NCBI GenBank assembly: GCA_903870275.1
Contig: CAIQCK010000060.1
Location: 1-64,000, forward strand
Origin: an uncultured bacterium
GTDB lineage: Bacteria > Verrucomicrobiota > Verrucomicrobiia > CAIQCK01
Length of the DNA stretch: 64,000 nt
Direction: 5' to 3'
Below the pieces are notes generated by a model, which searched no databases, was not told the origin of the DNA, and saw only the letters and a list, made by a program, of their open reading frames with translations. The position numbers and the translations under genes are program-made. Below are positions 12,001 to 18,196 of this stretch, in pieces (the stretch's first letter is position 1; each line of letters opens with the position of its first letter).

Positions 12001-15000
12001 CAGGATCGAATTGTTGCTGGCGCTGGCGTTGTTGCCGATGATGGTGGCACCCAGGCTCAGCGCCCCGGCGCCGTTGGTGACCATCAGGGCACTGCCCACC
12101 CCAGAATTTCCCACGGTCACGCCATTGGCGAACCAGTGGTTCGTTCCCATCAAGGTGAACGTTGCCCCGGTGCCCGTGTTTCCTACAACCATGGCTGAAC
12201 CGTTGGACACCAGACTGGCACCGCTGATCAACATGCCGCCATTGAGACTGAACGCGCTGTTGGCACCGTTGGTGGCGACGAGATGGTTGACCCAGGCCGT
12301 GCCGCTATTGAGGTTGAGCGCGCCGTAGTTGATAGACAGCGCGCCGCCACCCGCAGTGTTCGTGGCGTAGAGGTAACCGCCGGAGAGGGCGATGAAGCTG
12401 TTGCTGGCGAGGCTGTTATTACCGATGACGAGATTGGTGGCAGCCACCACGCCGGCATTGGCAATAGTCAGACCATTGTTGAGGCCATTATAGCCGACAT
12501 AAATCGTGCCCGAGTTGCTCCAAAGCGAGCCGGGGCCGACGAGAAGAACTGTATTGTTACTGGCGGAGCTGCCGATGTAACTGGATGAGGTCGTTACGAG
12601 GCTGTAATTGCTTATTACGAGCACCGTGCCAGTGCCGCCACCGGCACCAACCGTCAGCGCGCCGAAGCCGCCCGATGCAAATCGCAGTTGATTGGTGGTC
12701 AAGCCGTTGAGTACAAACCCGCCCGCGAAGTTGGTCATGTAAAAGGTGGTGTTGTTGTCACCGAGCGTCATGCCGGAGATGTTGGTCAGGGCGGAACTGG
12801 AGTCTACGTTCAGGCTGTTGCCGAACGCCCCGATGCCGCCGCCCCAAACCAAGGGCGCCGCTTTGAGGTTCCAGACGCTATTGGCTTCCAACGTGACGCT
12901 GTTGCTCTGGCCGCCGCCGCCGCCGATGATCAGTCCCGAGGAGGTCTGTGTGTAATTGCTGACAATCAGAGCCGTGCCGTAGCCGCCGGAACCGACCGTC
13001 AGAGCGCCGATTCCATTGGAGAATTGCAGTTGGTTGGTGGTGAACCCGTTGAGCACGGCTCCCGCCGCGGAATTGGTCATGTAGAACGTGGTGGCACTGT
13101 CTCCGAGTGTCAGACCGTAGATATTCGTGATGGCGGAACTGGCGTCCAGACTCAGGTTGTTGCCAATAGCCCCGGCGCCGCCGCCCCAAACCAACGCGCC
13201 GCCTCCCAAACTCCAGACGCTGTTAGCCAGGGAGACACTGTTGCTCTGGCCGCCTCCGGCACCGATGCTAAGCCCCGTGGCGTTCAAGGAGTAATTACTG
13301 ACAATCAGCACCGTGTTGAAGACGCCAGTGCCGATGATCAAACTGCCCGCGCCGGATGGCGAGAATTGCATCTGATTGCCGTTGAGTCCGAAGCCCGCGC
13401 CCGCGTTGGTCATGTAAAACGTGGTGGCGCTGTTGCCAAGCGTCAGGCCGTAGATGTTGGTGATGGCGGAACTGGCGTCCAGGCTCAAGCTGTTGCCAAT
13501 GGCTCCGTTGCTGCCGCCCAAAACCAACGCGCCGCCTCCCAAGCTCCAGACGCTGTTAGCCAGGGAGACGCTGTTGCTCCGTCCGCCGATGGCGCCGATG
13601 GAAAGTCCTGAGGCGTTCAAGGAGTAATTGCTGACGATCAGGGCTATGTTGTAGCCGCCGGAACCAATCACCAGACTGCCCGCGCCGGATGGCGAGAATT
13701 GCATTTGGTCGCCGTTGAGCCCGAAGCCCACAGCGGTGTTGGTCATGTAGAACGCGGTGGCGCTGTTGCCAAGCGTCAGGCCGTAGATGTTGGTGATGGC
13801 GGAGCCGGCGTCCAAGCTCAGGATGTTGCCAACCGCCCCGGTGCCGCTGCCCCACGTCAAGCGCCCGCCGCGAAGATTCCAAATGGAGTTTTCGAGCGTG
13901 ACGCTGTTGCTGCAACTGTTGTTGTAGCCGAGGGTGAGACCAACACTGGCAAGATAACCGGCGTTGGACGCGATCAGAACGTTGCCATAAGCGCTGGTAC
14001 CGTAGCCGAGATACAGCGTGCTTCCCACTACCAACTCGGCGCCGTTGAGGATCGTCACTTGATTGGACGGGGCATAGAAGCCAACATAGAGGTTGCTGTT
14101 GCTCCAGACGGAACCGGCGCCGGCCATGAAAACCGAGTTGTTGCTGGAACTGCTGTTGGCCCCGACCCAGGCATAGCCGCCAAACACCTGGCCGCCGTTG
14201 GTGATCGTCAGGCTGTTGCCCGCGCCCCACCACCCGACTTGCAGTTCACCGCTGTTGGTCCAAACCGAGCCGGCGCCGGCGACCAACACCGCGTTGCTGT
14301 TTGCGCCTGTGTTGTTGCCGATGGTGCCGATGAAGTCACGCACCTGGCCGCCATTGATGATGGCCATGGTGTTGGAAGAACTGTTGTTTCCGATAAACAG
14401 GTTATTGGCGTTGCTCCACAGCGAGCCAGGGTCGGTTACCAGCGCCGAGTTGTTGTTCGCGCCGGCGTTGTAACCCAACTCGGCGGAGCCGTCGGCAACC
14501 CGGCCGCCATTGGCGATAATCAGGCTGTTGCTGGAGCCGCTGACGCCAAGGTAAAAATACGCACTGGAGCCTGCGTTCCAGAGGGAGCCGGAGCCGGTCA
14601 CCACCGCCGAGTTGTTGCTGGAGGTGGTTTGGTAGCCGATAGACCCGGAACTGCTGATTGCTCCGGCCGCGTTGGAGATGGTCAGATTGTTGCCGGAGCC
14701 GCCGTAGCCGACGACCAGAGCGCCGCTGTTGCTCCAGAGGGAGCCGGAGCCGGTCACCAGCGCCAGGTTGTTGCTGGCGCTGCTTTGGTCGCCGATGACG
14801 CCTGCCGTGTCGAGCACCAAGCCGCTGCTGATGATGGTCAGGCTGTTGCCGGAGCCGGACTCGCCCACATGCACTTCACTGCTGTTGCTCCAGACCGAAC
14901 TGGCGCCGGAAACCAAAACTGAGTTGTTGCTGGACGTGATGTCGTAGCCCACGTAACCGTTACTGCTGCTGGCGTGGCCCGCGCTGCTGATGGTCAATTG

Positions 15001-17532
15001 GTTGAAAGAGCCGGTGTTGCCAATCAAGAGAGAACCGCTGTTACTCCAAAGCGATCCCGCGCCCGTCACCAACGCGTAGTTGTTGCTGGAGACGACCGAA
15101 TTGCCGACCACACCATTGCTGGAGGTCAGCACGCCCGCGTTGGTGACGATCAACGCGTTGAAGGGGCCGTTGGTGCCAACCATGTAGGTGCCGGCGTAGT
15201 TCACTGTGACGCCGCTGACGATGTTGGTCGCGGGGGGGAGCTGGGCATTGATGGTCAGGCTGAGGTTTGATGTTGAGGATTGACCGTCGTTGCCGGCCAC
15301 CTGCACGGTAAAACTGTTGGCGGCTGCGGTGTCGGGCGTGCCGCTGATCACCCCCGCACTGCTTAAACTCAAGCCGGACGGCAGACTGCCCGCAAAGAGG
15401 GACCATGAGTAGGGCGGCACACCGCCGTTCGCCGTCAGCGCCACGTTATAGGGCGTGCCTACAGTGACCGACGCCAGCGGGTTTGTGCTGGTAATGATCG
15501 GCGGACCGACCCACAGCGTCATCCCGCGGATCTGGCACGCGCCTGTGACCGTGTTTGAAAAGGTCACCGTGTCGTTGTAACCGCCACCGGCCAGCGCGTT
15601 CGCGCCGCTGTTGATGGACCACGTCACCGTCGTGTAATCGCCTGCCGCCAGCGTTCCGCTGGTGGCGGAGAGACTCATCCAGGTCTGCGTTGAACTGACC
15701 GTCCACGTCAGGGATGAGGCGCCGGTGTTGGTCAATGTGTAGCCGGCCGAAATGGGAGTAAACGGCCCGCCGGGCGGCCCGCTGGCTGCAAACGTGGGAG
15801 ACGAAACCTGCAAAGCATCCGGCACGCCGGCGAGCGCATAGATCAAGTTGGTTCCCGTAGGTGAGCCCCAACCGGTGCAGAGATCGTAGCCGGGGACGGC
15901 AGGAAACTTGGTGGGACTGCTGCTCTTGAAATTATTGCCGGTTGTGGTGTCGTGGAAATTGGAGGAATAACTTGCCCCCTGGCCAATGGTGTAGATGGCC
16001 GGATTGATGAAGCCAACGCTGGGCCGGCTGTTCGCCGCCGCCTGTTGGTTGACCAATGCGGTAAAGCCCGCCCACAGCGGAGCCGCGCAACTGGTGCCGC
16101 CGACACTCCCCCCGCCACCGTTGCCGGATGTGACGTAAACATTTTCCGCCGTCAGGGCGACATCCGGGATATTCCGCATGGTCGTCGAACCCTGATTGGT
16201 GGTCATGTTGATGCCCTGTTGGTAAGAGGGAATGGAGTAATAGGTACTGAGGCCCCCGCCGGTGCCGATGCCGTTGTTCCGGTTCCAGACCGTTTCCGAC
16301 ACATAAGAACCGCCCGGACCGCTTGTGGTCAGTGTGGTCCCGCCAACCTGGGTGATATGAGGACTGTCTGCTGGAAACCCGACCGGACCGGTATAGGCAT
16401 CACCATCGCCGCAGGCATTGAAGAAAGACTGGCCTTGCGCGGCCATCTGTTGGAAAACCTGCTCGGAGGTCGGGTCGGGGCCGCCACCGCCCCACGAACA
16501 ACTCAGTTGTTTGGACAGATTGTCGTTGGCCATCCGGCTGAGTATATCAACCCAGGGACTTGGGTTTGGCGCTTCATAGACGTAGATCTTCGACACGCCA
16601 GGCGCCATGGACATCACTGTCTCAATGTCCAGACAGACCTCCGTGTTGCCGCTGCCGGGAGTGGTGACGCCTCCATCAATCGGAATCACCTGCACAGGAA
16701 TGTTGGGTAATCCAAATTGCGTCACATAAGCTGCAATGTCATTGGTGTAGAATCCGTCGAATTGCAATAGCCCGACGGTTTGCCCGGCGCCCGTCAGCGA
16801 AGTGCCCGGAACGTATGCCGCACGAAAGTCGCCGGCAGCGTAAGCGCCACCCGGCCCCGATCCAGCGTTCGGCGCGGCGTTGGCCGTCTTACCGGCGGGC
16901 ATTACATGGTATTTCGGATGCGGGATGAAGTAGTTGTCGAGACCGCTGATGTGCAAAATCGGGACTGGCAGGTCCAGCGACGGCTCGGCATCCGGTGCGT
17001 AAAACGTGCGCGCTTCCGACGGATGCCGATAAGTCCGCATCGTCACACGGAAAACGTTTTCGATGTCCGTGACGACGCCCTCCACGTCCAGGATCATCCG
17101 GTTGGGATGCGTGGCCGTCACCGTCAACCCGCGTGCCTTCGCAAAATCCATGACCGCCTGATAATCCTTCTCGCTCGGGCCGAATCGCTGCGTGAATTGC
17201 TCCGGCGTCAGGTAGTGACGGTAGTCGGGACTGGCCGGATCGTAGATTTGCTTAAGCAGGGTTTGGAGTTCCTGCTGGTTTTGCAACGGCAACCCGATGG
17301 CCAGATTCAAACGATTCGTGGCGGGAGGCCGGTCCATGGGCTGTAGCGTCGCCACGGCTGCCGGAACGTGCCCCCGCAAATGTTGTCTTTCCGCCGCTGG
17401 AGCAGACACCACGGCTGTCAGTGTGAAAAGGGAAACAACCATCCAGAGAAGACGATTCCGCAGCCATTCACGTCTGAAATCACGCAGACGCAAACGCGAC
17501 GTCAATACATATCGCGCACCACACCTATTCAT
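1..17532 (-). CDS. Giant secreted sedolisin (S53) protease fused to T5SS/PEP-CTERM-type beta-repeats, 3' end outside window
   Basis: One frame is open from ATG 17532 (TGA TGA lies upstream) to the left edge, 5,844 codons. Residues 25-47 form an export signal (basic stretch, then a hydrophobic run ending near ALA44-ALA47). About 65-205 read as a pro-kumamolisin activation domain and 206-545 as the S53 catalytic domain: Glu298 and Asp302 in the E-x-x-x-D motif, Asp376 as oxyanion residue, Ser481 in GGTSCAAP, and a GYDLCTGWG calcium-site tail. Two Ig-like domains follow (550-650 BACON-like, 650-755 putative-Ig). From about 765 on, the protein is a repeat fibre: more than sixty copies of a roughly 52-residue unit ending in V-x-V-T/S-G-x-G-S-L/V-W-S-N. 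The last visible residues (GSITDAGLIAPGNGFG, later LNGYTPQAGDQFNLFDF) resemble the passenger end of PEP-CTERM or autotransporter proteins, so the C-terminus is probably just outside. I checked frame continuity line by line by eye, not by computation. Role inferred: cell-surface or extracellular peptidase on a long stalk. Confidence 0.9.
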   Translation of the reverse strand, partial: MNRCGARYVLTSRLRLRDFRREWLRNRLLWMVVSLFTLTAVVSAPAAERQHLRGHVPAAVATLQPMDRPPATNRLNLAIGLPLQNQQELQTLLKQIYDPASPDYRHYLTPEQFTQRFGPSEKDYQAVMDFAKARGLTVTATHPNRMILDVEGVVTDIENVFRVTMRTYRHPSEARTFYAPDAEPSLDLPVPILHISGLDNYFIPHPKYHVMPAGKTANAAPNAGSGPGGAYAAGDFRAAYVPGTSLTGAGQTVGLLQFDGFYTNDIAAYVTQFGLPNIPVQVIPIDGGVTTPGSGNTEVCLDIETVMSMAPGVSKIYVYEAPNPSPWVDILSRMANDNLSKQLSCSWGGGGPDPTSEQVFQQMAAQGQSFFNACGDGDAYTGPVGFPADSPHITQVGGTTLTTSGPGGSYVSETVWNRNNGIGTGGGLSTYYSIPSYQQGINMTTNQGSTTMRNIPDVALTAENVYVTSGNGGGGSVGGTSCAAPLWAGFTALVNQQAAANSRPSVGFINPAIYTIGQGASYSSNFHDTTTGNNFKSSSPTKFPAVPGYDLCTGWGSPTGTNLIYALAGVPDALQVSSPTFAASGPPGGPFTPISAGYTLTNTGASSLTWTVSSTQTWMSLSATSGTLAAGDYTTVTWSINSGANALAGGGYNDTVTFSNTVTGACQIRGMTLWVGPPIITSTNPLASVTVGTPYNVALTANGGVPPYSWSLFAGSLPSGLSLSSAGVISGTPDTAAANSFTVQVAGNDGQSSTSNLSLTINAQLPPATNIVSGVTVNYAGTYMVGTNGPFNALIVTNAGVLTSSNGVVGNSVVSSNNYALVTGAGSLWSNSGSLLIGNTGSFNQLTISSAGHASSSNGYVGYDITSSNNSVLVSGASSVWSNSSEVHVGESGSGNSLTIISSGLVLDTAGVIGDQSSASNNLALVTGSGSLWSNSGALVVGYGGSGNNLTISNAAGAISSSGSIGYQTTSSNNSAVVTGSGSLWNAGSSAYFYLGVSGSSNSLIIANGGRVADGSAELGYNAGANNNSALVTDPGSLWSNANNLFIGNNSSSNTMAIINGGQVRDFIGTIGNNTGANSNAVLVAGAGSVWTNSGELQVGWWGAGNSLTITNGGQVFGGYAWVGANSSSSNNSVFMAGAGSVWSNSNLYVGFYAPSNQVTILNGAELVVGSTLYLGYGTSAYGNVLIASNAGYLASVGLTLGYNNSCSNSVTLENSIWNLRGGRLTWGSGTGAVGNILSLDAGSAITNIYGLTLGNSATAFYMTNTAVGFGLNGDQMQFSPSGAGSLVIGSGGYNIALIVSNYSLNASGLSIGAIGGRSNSVSLANSVWSLGGGALVLGGSNGAIGNSLSLDASSAITNIYGLTLGNSATTFYMTNAGAGFGLNGNQMQFSPSGAGSLIIGTGVFNTVLIVSNYSLNATGLSIGAGGGQSNSVSLANSVWSLGGGALVWGGGAGAIGNNLSLDASSAITNIYGLTLGDSATTFYMTNSAAGAVLNGFTTNQLQFSNGIGALTVGSGGYGTALIVSNYTQTSSGLIIGGGGGQSNSVTLEANSVWNLKAAPLVWGGGIGAFGNSLNVDSSSALTNISGMTLGDNNTTFYMTNFAGGFVLNGLTTNQLRFASGGFGALTVGAGGGTGTVLVISNYSLVTTSSSYIGSSASNNTVLLVGPGSLWSNSGTIYVGYNGLNNGLTIANAGVVAATNLVIGNNSLASNSFIALSGGYLYATNTAGGGALSINYGALNLNSGTAWVNHLVATNGANSAFSLNGGMLISGASLVSNGSAMVVGNTGTGATFTLMGTNHWFANGVTVGNSGVGSALMVTNGAGALSLGATIIGNNASASNNSILVTGASSFWNNSNSLTIGNSGSSNNLVISNGGQVFDTSGYLGTGSASSNNSAWVTDTGSVWSNTSSLWVGWSGSGNSLTIANGAHAFDSLGYIGVNPGANNNSVLVTGIGSLWTSSGFFEVGGSGSSNSLMVANGGRVSNSVSTIVGNSGAGNSLTISNSGQVFGTSAYIGDYTNTANNNYVTVTGAGSMWSNSSTLYVGYNGSSNSLTIANSGQVFNPASYIGYYASAKSNSVVVTGAGSIWSNNGTLYLGYYGASNSLTISNGGRAFTVGATVGSQTGSVNNSVMVAGTSSVWSNAGTINLGSAAGLNRMTVSSGGTVMTTTGIVGNASTSSNNTVLVTDGGSLWSNLNLTIGGSSAGNSLTIANTGNVMAASFSSLGAGTTASNNSVLITGLGSVWNAGSNLYVGNSGSSNSVTIASGGLLLDGAGYIGYNASSSNDTVWVTGAGSVWSNSGTLFVGYNGPNSQLNITNGGRVFNGFANIGNSSTSSNNVALVSGTGSLWSMANNLAVGNTGSNNLMMIMAGGQVVDGGGNIGNPSGNNNTVIVSDAGSLWSNSSVVNIGVGGSGNWLIITNGGQVIAPSAAIANNANSSNNAVLVAGAGSLWKSSGSLYVGNAGAGSNSLTIGSGGTVTATNVVIGATPSTGNVITISGGWLYATNATSSGSLEIRYGTIAFTGGNIVADTFFVTNNTASATNSVFSFNAGALTTRNGSQIVMPTGNNFLISSTPGQMAIWNVLGGTNTVSWAGSLGDTILGGTASATGVVIVSGVGTVWSNASDLMVGGSSAGNQLIVTNGGVLTVAGNGIIGNSLVSSSNSVWVTGLNSLWSMTNDLMIGMTGSLNTLTITNSGVVVSVGGVLGANNFANSNAVLVTGSGSLWNNQTNLYLGVNGSGNSLTLANGGRVFNSWAYIGSNSSSGNNTIIVQDPGSLWSNNRPINLGYSGPNNQLIVTNSGSVFASQLTIGYNSSSTNNYVLVTGTNSSLVTSGGGLTMGFGANNQLVIANGAFASNVSTYIDVGPGANNNAVLVTGSNSTWIVTGQLFVGEGGTNASVTVANGGRFSTPITNTINYIGSPSSHNRVLVTGSGSLWTNGSLLFIGSSGFDNSLTVTNGGTMISSRAVILGGSSGDYNNSLVVSGSGSLWTNGGVLMVGSNGYANNLTVSSSGQAFSASGFIGYASSNNSVLVTGVGSLWNNSGNLYAGNSGSSNQLTILSGGVVSNNNGYIGVNASSSNNAVLASGTGSLWNNGGNLYAGNSGMFNQLMITNGAEVFSNTGFVGYATGANSNAVLVSGAGSSWVNWYGLYVGSNGVGNSLTITGGGQVFGGIDYIGTSGAASNNAVLISGVGSLWNNGMSYVGYSSSGNSLTLANGGQASSGFDYIGNYSGANNNAVLVSGAGSVWNNSAAVYVGNSGASNSLTITGGGQVFNAFSSSYIGRFGTASNNTVQVSGSGSLWNNSSALLVGFLGSGNSLMIANSGQAFNTYGTIGNTAGANNNAVLVTGVGSLWSNNGDLSVGATGSFNSLTITNGGTVLNTNAYVGFAAAASNNTVFVGGANAVWTNTGALSIGGGLGNSVTLGTGGKIYAGVLSNLNGSVFSMSGGSTFFPRVYNAGAITQSGGLFDPAFYDNTGTLQITGGTNVDQVFLNEASGIVQQSGGEHDVNAATNFGSWTISGGVANLTNFINESHGALTVSGGVLNGSLTIGNTGSFNQFTITNGGVAAGSIGTLGSSSASGNNWTLVTGSGSLWSNSANLYVGNSGSGNNLTVANGGRVSDTYGTVGNNAGANSNGALVAGIGSLWSNSFDQRIGFSGSGNNLTLASNGQMLNVSGYIGYNASASNNSALVSNAGSVWSNSANLFVGNSGSGNNLTITNGGQVFDTYGTVGNNAGASNNWAVVTGLGSLWSNSFDQRIGFSGSGNNLAIANNGRVVNVNGYIGYNAGANYNSALVSGAGSAWSNTNDLFVGDQGLGNQLTITNGGQVFDAHGSVGYNAAANSNSVLVAGAGSVWSNSANLFVGFSGSFNNVTIANVGQVFSPSGYVGYNASGSNNSVLVSGAGSLWNDSGILSAGYSGSGNNLTIANGGQVFDTYASVGYNAGASNNSALLAGIGSLWSNSGDQRIGFSGSGNNLTLANNGQMLNVSGYIGYNAGASNNSVLVSDAGSVWSNSANLFVGNSGSGNNLTITNGGQVFDTYGTVGNNAGASNNWASVTGLGSLWSNSFDQRIGISGSGNNLTIADNGRVVNVNGYIGYNAGASNNLVIVTGSGSLWSNAGVLTIGQGGGPGNQVTLASGAQIDASVLSNFSGNIFSMSGGSAVFPLVYNAGTISQSGGEQDVTYATNSGAWTVASGGLLEVRSNLTINAAGGLTNFNGGDVRLVSNATVNVSGSLVITNAMLEFAGASTAATPFLPGVTFQNASAIKWAGYGGSFGSHAITGNLNLDLPSGPGLMNGIVDNASLTVGGGSGVLYVGSNNLDTLTITNGGHVSDYTGYIGFGASASNNSVLVGGAGSLWNNGYDFYVGNFGSFNQLTITNGGQVSDGLGYIGNNVGANNNTVLVTGTGSVWNTGLRVGNYGASNQLTVANGGTVIGYIQIGYAGDNNAMTVTGTGSVVNNTALELGWGSIGNQLTVANGARMLNSQNCDIGFNSGANSNLLTVTGAGSFWSNNNYMLVGAAGSFNQLTINSSARALNNGTAYVGYNASGSDNAVLVSGAGSIWTNNGDLDVGYFGSGNSLVIGSSGNVFNVNGYIGNQAGANSNAVSVTGASSVWNNSSSLFVGYAGSGNSLLLTNGGTVSATNIVVGATPSSTGNVVTVSGGSLYATNGGGGALNVLYGTLNMNSGTVAVDWLLLTNFANSVFNFNGGVLKAGQMLSTQPITVNGGTLSLAGSFVNLSGGTLQLNSGSVIVPGSVNNQGAFIQNGGLFDPLVFTNSGSFVLNSGTNMDGVFLNLASGVVQQSGGELDVNVATNYGSWAISGGVANLTNLVIDAGGVFTNAGGLLVSTNAAGTGTLDVRNGTFVLLSGTVTVNQFYATNLANSVVRFNGGTLNSGGTVVSNGSAFIVGDTGGGATLNLQGGSHLYANGVTVGNLGSGNGLVVANGAVARSLGTNTIGNNASASNNTVLVTGSGSLWSNSVMVFVGYYGSGNSLAIANGGEVSTSNGTVGFISGSANNSILVTGSGSVWTNNGVLIIGASTGGGGNNLTITNGGRVFSGSSSYIGNLGANNSVIVTDPGSLWNAAGSVYVGNGGSHSTLTIANGGQVISGAADLIDWGGSVLVTGPGSLWQTPNVNMGQWYVPGNLLTISNGGSVVSTSVVAGVFSSSTNNGIVVSGGSLYATNTLMTGSLDVRFGALMLNSGTVTVNHLYLTNGASSVINFNGGTLTSGGTLVNNGSAFTVGDTGAGAALNLVGGTHIFSNDLIVGNSGAGNSLLITNGAQAFVYNTGFVGYTAGASNNVVTVSGAGSVWSNAGNLYVGNASSGNQLTIANGGVVFDSLGRVGMVASASNNTVLISGTGSLWSNSANLSVGYDGSGNEVMITNGGRLVVVGLGYIGRDADAINNGVTVSGSGSLLTAGELDVGYNGTGNSLTIANASRVFNYTGYVGNTSSANNNTVLVTGAGSLWTNNVSLYVGNYGSDNSLSIAGGGQVISSNVTLGYDGGSSNNSLIVTGPGSQWSNTSTAVSLGLHGSSNALLIANGGVISDWRCYINYYAESTNNVAVVTGAGSLWTNTGSFYVGLSGSGGQLTVAAGGQLVNGGVGYVGYNSSASNNTVLVTDPGSRWVNTGSLAIGSNGPNSQLAVSNGGVVVAAGVTLGSQATSTNNFLTVSGGSVFATNTPGNATLDVRNGTLALLSGTVTVNQFYATNFANSVVNFNGGTLNIGGSTVNNGSIFQIGNGSSAATLDLFGGAHSFANGLFINTNAILTGTGSITGSITDAGLIAPGNGFGVITDTGNLTMLGGCAMTMELGGTNAWLYDQFDLTGALTFGGTLTLTLLNGYTPQAGDQFNLFDF
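5237..6770 (-). repeat. High-identity tandem repeats with 156/312/936-bp periodicity inside the giant gene
   Basis: Two alternating 52-residue units (one with a (F/G)DQRIG start, one with a NLFVGNSGSGNN start) make a 312-bp higher-order repeat. The DQRIG codons recur near 5342, 5654, 6278 and 6590, spacings of 312, 624 and 312. The block 5237-5830 recurs at 6173-6766, an offset of 936 bp (three 312-bp units), with near-identical DNA. This is recent duplication compared with the much more diverged units elsewhere in the gene. Confidence 0.85.
12720..14000 (-). repeat. Four tandem copies of a second, 111-residue repeat class
   Basis: A longer unit containing SSAITNIYGLTLG, FYMTN and VSLANSVWSLGGG recurs four times. 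Equivalent codons lie at about 12766, 13108, 13441 and 13774, spacings of 342, 333 and 333 bp (114, 111 and 111 residues). It differs in length and sequence from the 52-residue units around it. Confidence 0.8.
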
Positions 17533-17990
17533 TGTTCTCGGCTGCCTTGGCACAGCAGGAAGTTCGCCGCCTCATCACAGCGCACTTCTACAACGTCGCG
17601 CAGATTACCGCCGGCCCTAAATTTGTGCAATGATTTTTTGCGCCAACCCTGGCAACAGTGCAGGACGTTATTTGCCGGGACTTCGCAGGTGTTGTTTGGA
17701 CGTCATCGCGCAACAGAATGTGTACGACACTTGTCGCCAAGGCGGACAAACGTGTTTGCGATCCGTCCATCGCCCTGTTCTCGGCATCCAAGCGGTTGAC
17801 GAAGGTGTCTCGATGCCGCTCCTGATGGAAGTGATAGGAAACGCAAAAACGTCCGTCGCACAGGGTGTGAATGGGGATGAATACCGGGCCTGAACAGATA
17901 CTGAAGGAACTGGGCATGGCGACCGTAAAAAAACAAACTGTCACAAAACGGTCGCGGAAAAACAAAAACCGCGTTTTTCCCGTGGAAAAA
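17533..17990. other. Gene-free interval between giant gene start and tRNA-Asn
   Basis: No convincing coding sequence. It must contain the promoter of the giant gene. The best I see on the minus strand is TTGCAC, 17 bases, TAATCT around 17590-17630, a weak match. A CGCGG/CCGCG hairpin at 17953-17973 with T-rich loop and flanks lies just past the 3' end of tRNA-Asn and could terminate its transcript, but it is short. Confidence 0.4.
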
Positions 17991-18065
17991 TGGCTCCGGA
18001 GGTAGGGATCGAACCTACGACCAACCGGTTAACAGCCGGCCGCTCTACCGCTGAGCTACTCCGGA
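17991..18065 (-). tRNA. tRNA-Asn (anticodon GTT)
   Basis: On the minus strand the 75-nt cloverleaf has a 7-bp acceptor stem TCCGGAG/CTCCGGA, D stem GCTC/GAGC, anticodon stem GCCGG/CCGGT with loop CTGTTAA (anticodon GTT), a GGTTCGATCC T arm and an encoded CCA end at 17991-17993. Confidence 0.96.
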
Positions 18066-18154
18066 ACCCGCGGAACTGCGCGCTGACTATATTCACGCCG
18101 CAGCCGAGGTCAACGCGAAAACCAACAACCTTTGCGAAAGAAATGTTCGCGCTC

Positions 18155-18183
18155 TTGGAGTTGGAGACGGGAGCAGCTATACT
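18155..18183 (+). promoter_or_regulatory. Candidate sigma70-type promoter of the GH-like lipoprotein gene
   Basis: TTGGAG at 18155-18160, a 17-base spacer, then TATACT at 18178-18183. The start codon is at 18197, so the transcript would have a leader of only a few bases or none. TATACT is also the -10 box of the kamA promoter in this window. Confidence 0.35.
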
Positions 18184-18196
18184 CCGAGCTCGATTC

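Noticed and set aside
304-15270. Long plus-strand frames of 200-650 residues across the first 15 kb
   Set aside because: They are antisense shadows of the minus-strand repeat gene. Their repeated Val/Ala/Gly/Asp-rich text follows the 156-bp repeat period, and they have no start signals or family motifs.
1-17532. CRISPR array as the cause of the regular repeats
   Set aside because: The period is 156 bp with coding constraint and variable identity, not 25-50 bp identical repeats with unique spacers.
17588-17965. Short overlapping frames on both strands between the giant gene and tRNA-Asn
   Set aside because: No ribosome site, no family resemblance, and composition typical of non-coding DNA; the interval more likely holds promoters.
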